A stretch of DNA of 5,452 nt from Candidatus Omnitrophota bacterium (GTDB lineage: Bacteria > Omnitrophota > Gorgyraeia > 2-02-FULL-51-18), in assembly GCA_023247955.1 (NCBI GenBank), contig JAHFFL010000092.1:1-5452 (forward strand), in the 5' to 3' direction. Position 1 is the stretch's first letter. Every line of letters starts with the position of its first letter. Both the position numbers and the translations under genes were made by a program. Of the stretch, positions 5,365 to 5,452 are shown piece by piece. The notes beneath the pieces are model-generated. The model was not told where the DNA came from. It worked only from the letters and a program-made list of their open reading frames with translations, and ran no database searches.

Positions 5365-5452
5365 TCACAAGGTGGTGGAAAGCCCGTCGGCAGAATCCGT
5401 GGCAGTCACATCGCTGCCCGCGCTGGTTTCATCCACGCTGGCCTCGAGGCCC
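5365..5452 (-). CDS. C-terminal tail of an unidentified protein (partial)
   Basis: One minus-strand frame is open from the window edge for 28 codons and ends in TGA at 5367-5365; the other two minus-strand frames close quickly. The encoded tail is rich in Asp, Ser, Thr, Ala and Gly (it includes VDETSAGSDVTATDSADG) and looks like a disordered acidic end. The stop lies 19 bases before the channel gene's start, and 6 bases before its Shine-Dalgarno sequence, which fits a cotranscribed upstream gene. No family can be named from so short a tail, and a chance open frame is possible. Confidence 0.45.
   Translation of the reverse strand, partial: GLEASVDETSAGSDVTATDSADGLSTTL

Overview
All recognisable genes in this window lie on the minus strand, so the reading order runs from high to low coordinates. 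They come from a diderm (Gram-negative type) bacterium: there is a beta-barrel porin with a cleavable signal peptide and C-terminal Phe, and a soluble periplasmic phosphate-binding protein. The porin looks like the Porin_5 family, which is frequent in uncultured lineages such as Omnitrophota-like bacteria and some deltaproteobacteria. The taxon cannot be fixed from this window and that suggestion is low confidence.

Layout in transcription order: the last 28 codons of an unidentified gene (5365-5452); a small MscS-type mechanosensitive channel (4536-5345); a 149-base regulatory gap (4387-4535); a porin (2920-4386); a tandem-REC response regulator without an output domain (2097-2876); an M50 site-2-type metalloprotease (1464-2069); the phosphate-binding protein pstS (544-1407); and the first 177 codons of the permease gene pstC (1-533), cut by the window edge. 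From the porin to pstC the gaps are 43, 27, 56 and 10 bases. One transcript could cover all of them, with a second promoter in front of pstS.

The main discovery is a pair of matching Pho-type promoters. Upstream of the porin there are four TT(T/C)AT half-sites at exact 11-base spacing. Upstream of pstS there are three. In both, the last half-site is TTTAT, followed by exactly 10 bases and then TAGACT as the probable -10 element. This is the geometry of PhoB operators (11-base direct repeats replacing the -35 box, with the -10 about 10 bases downstream). The porin is therefore very likely induced by phosphate starvation together with pstSC. It would carry phosphate, or anions in general, across the outer membrane to PstS, which hands it to the PstC-containing ABC transporter.

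Three further points deserve attention. The pstS operator overlaps the final codons and stop of the protease gene. A hairpin could hide the pstS ribosome binding site only in read-through mRNA, not in mRNA started at the Pho promoter. The second receiver domain of the response regulator is degenerate and has Glu where the phosphoacceptor Asp should be. The regulator and the protease between porin and pstS have no assigned role; their placement suggests a phosphate-linked function, which is inference. No RNA gene, insertion sequence, CRISPR array or convincing intrinsic terminator was seen.
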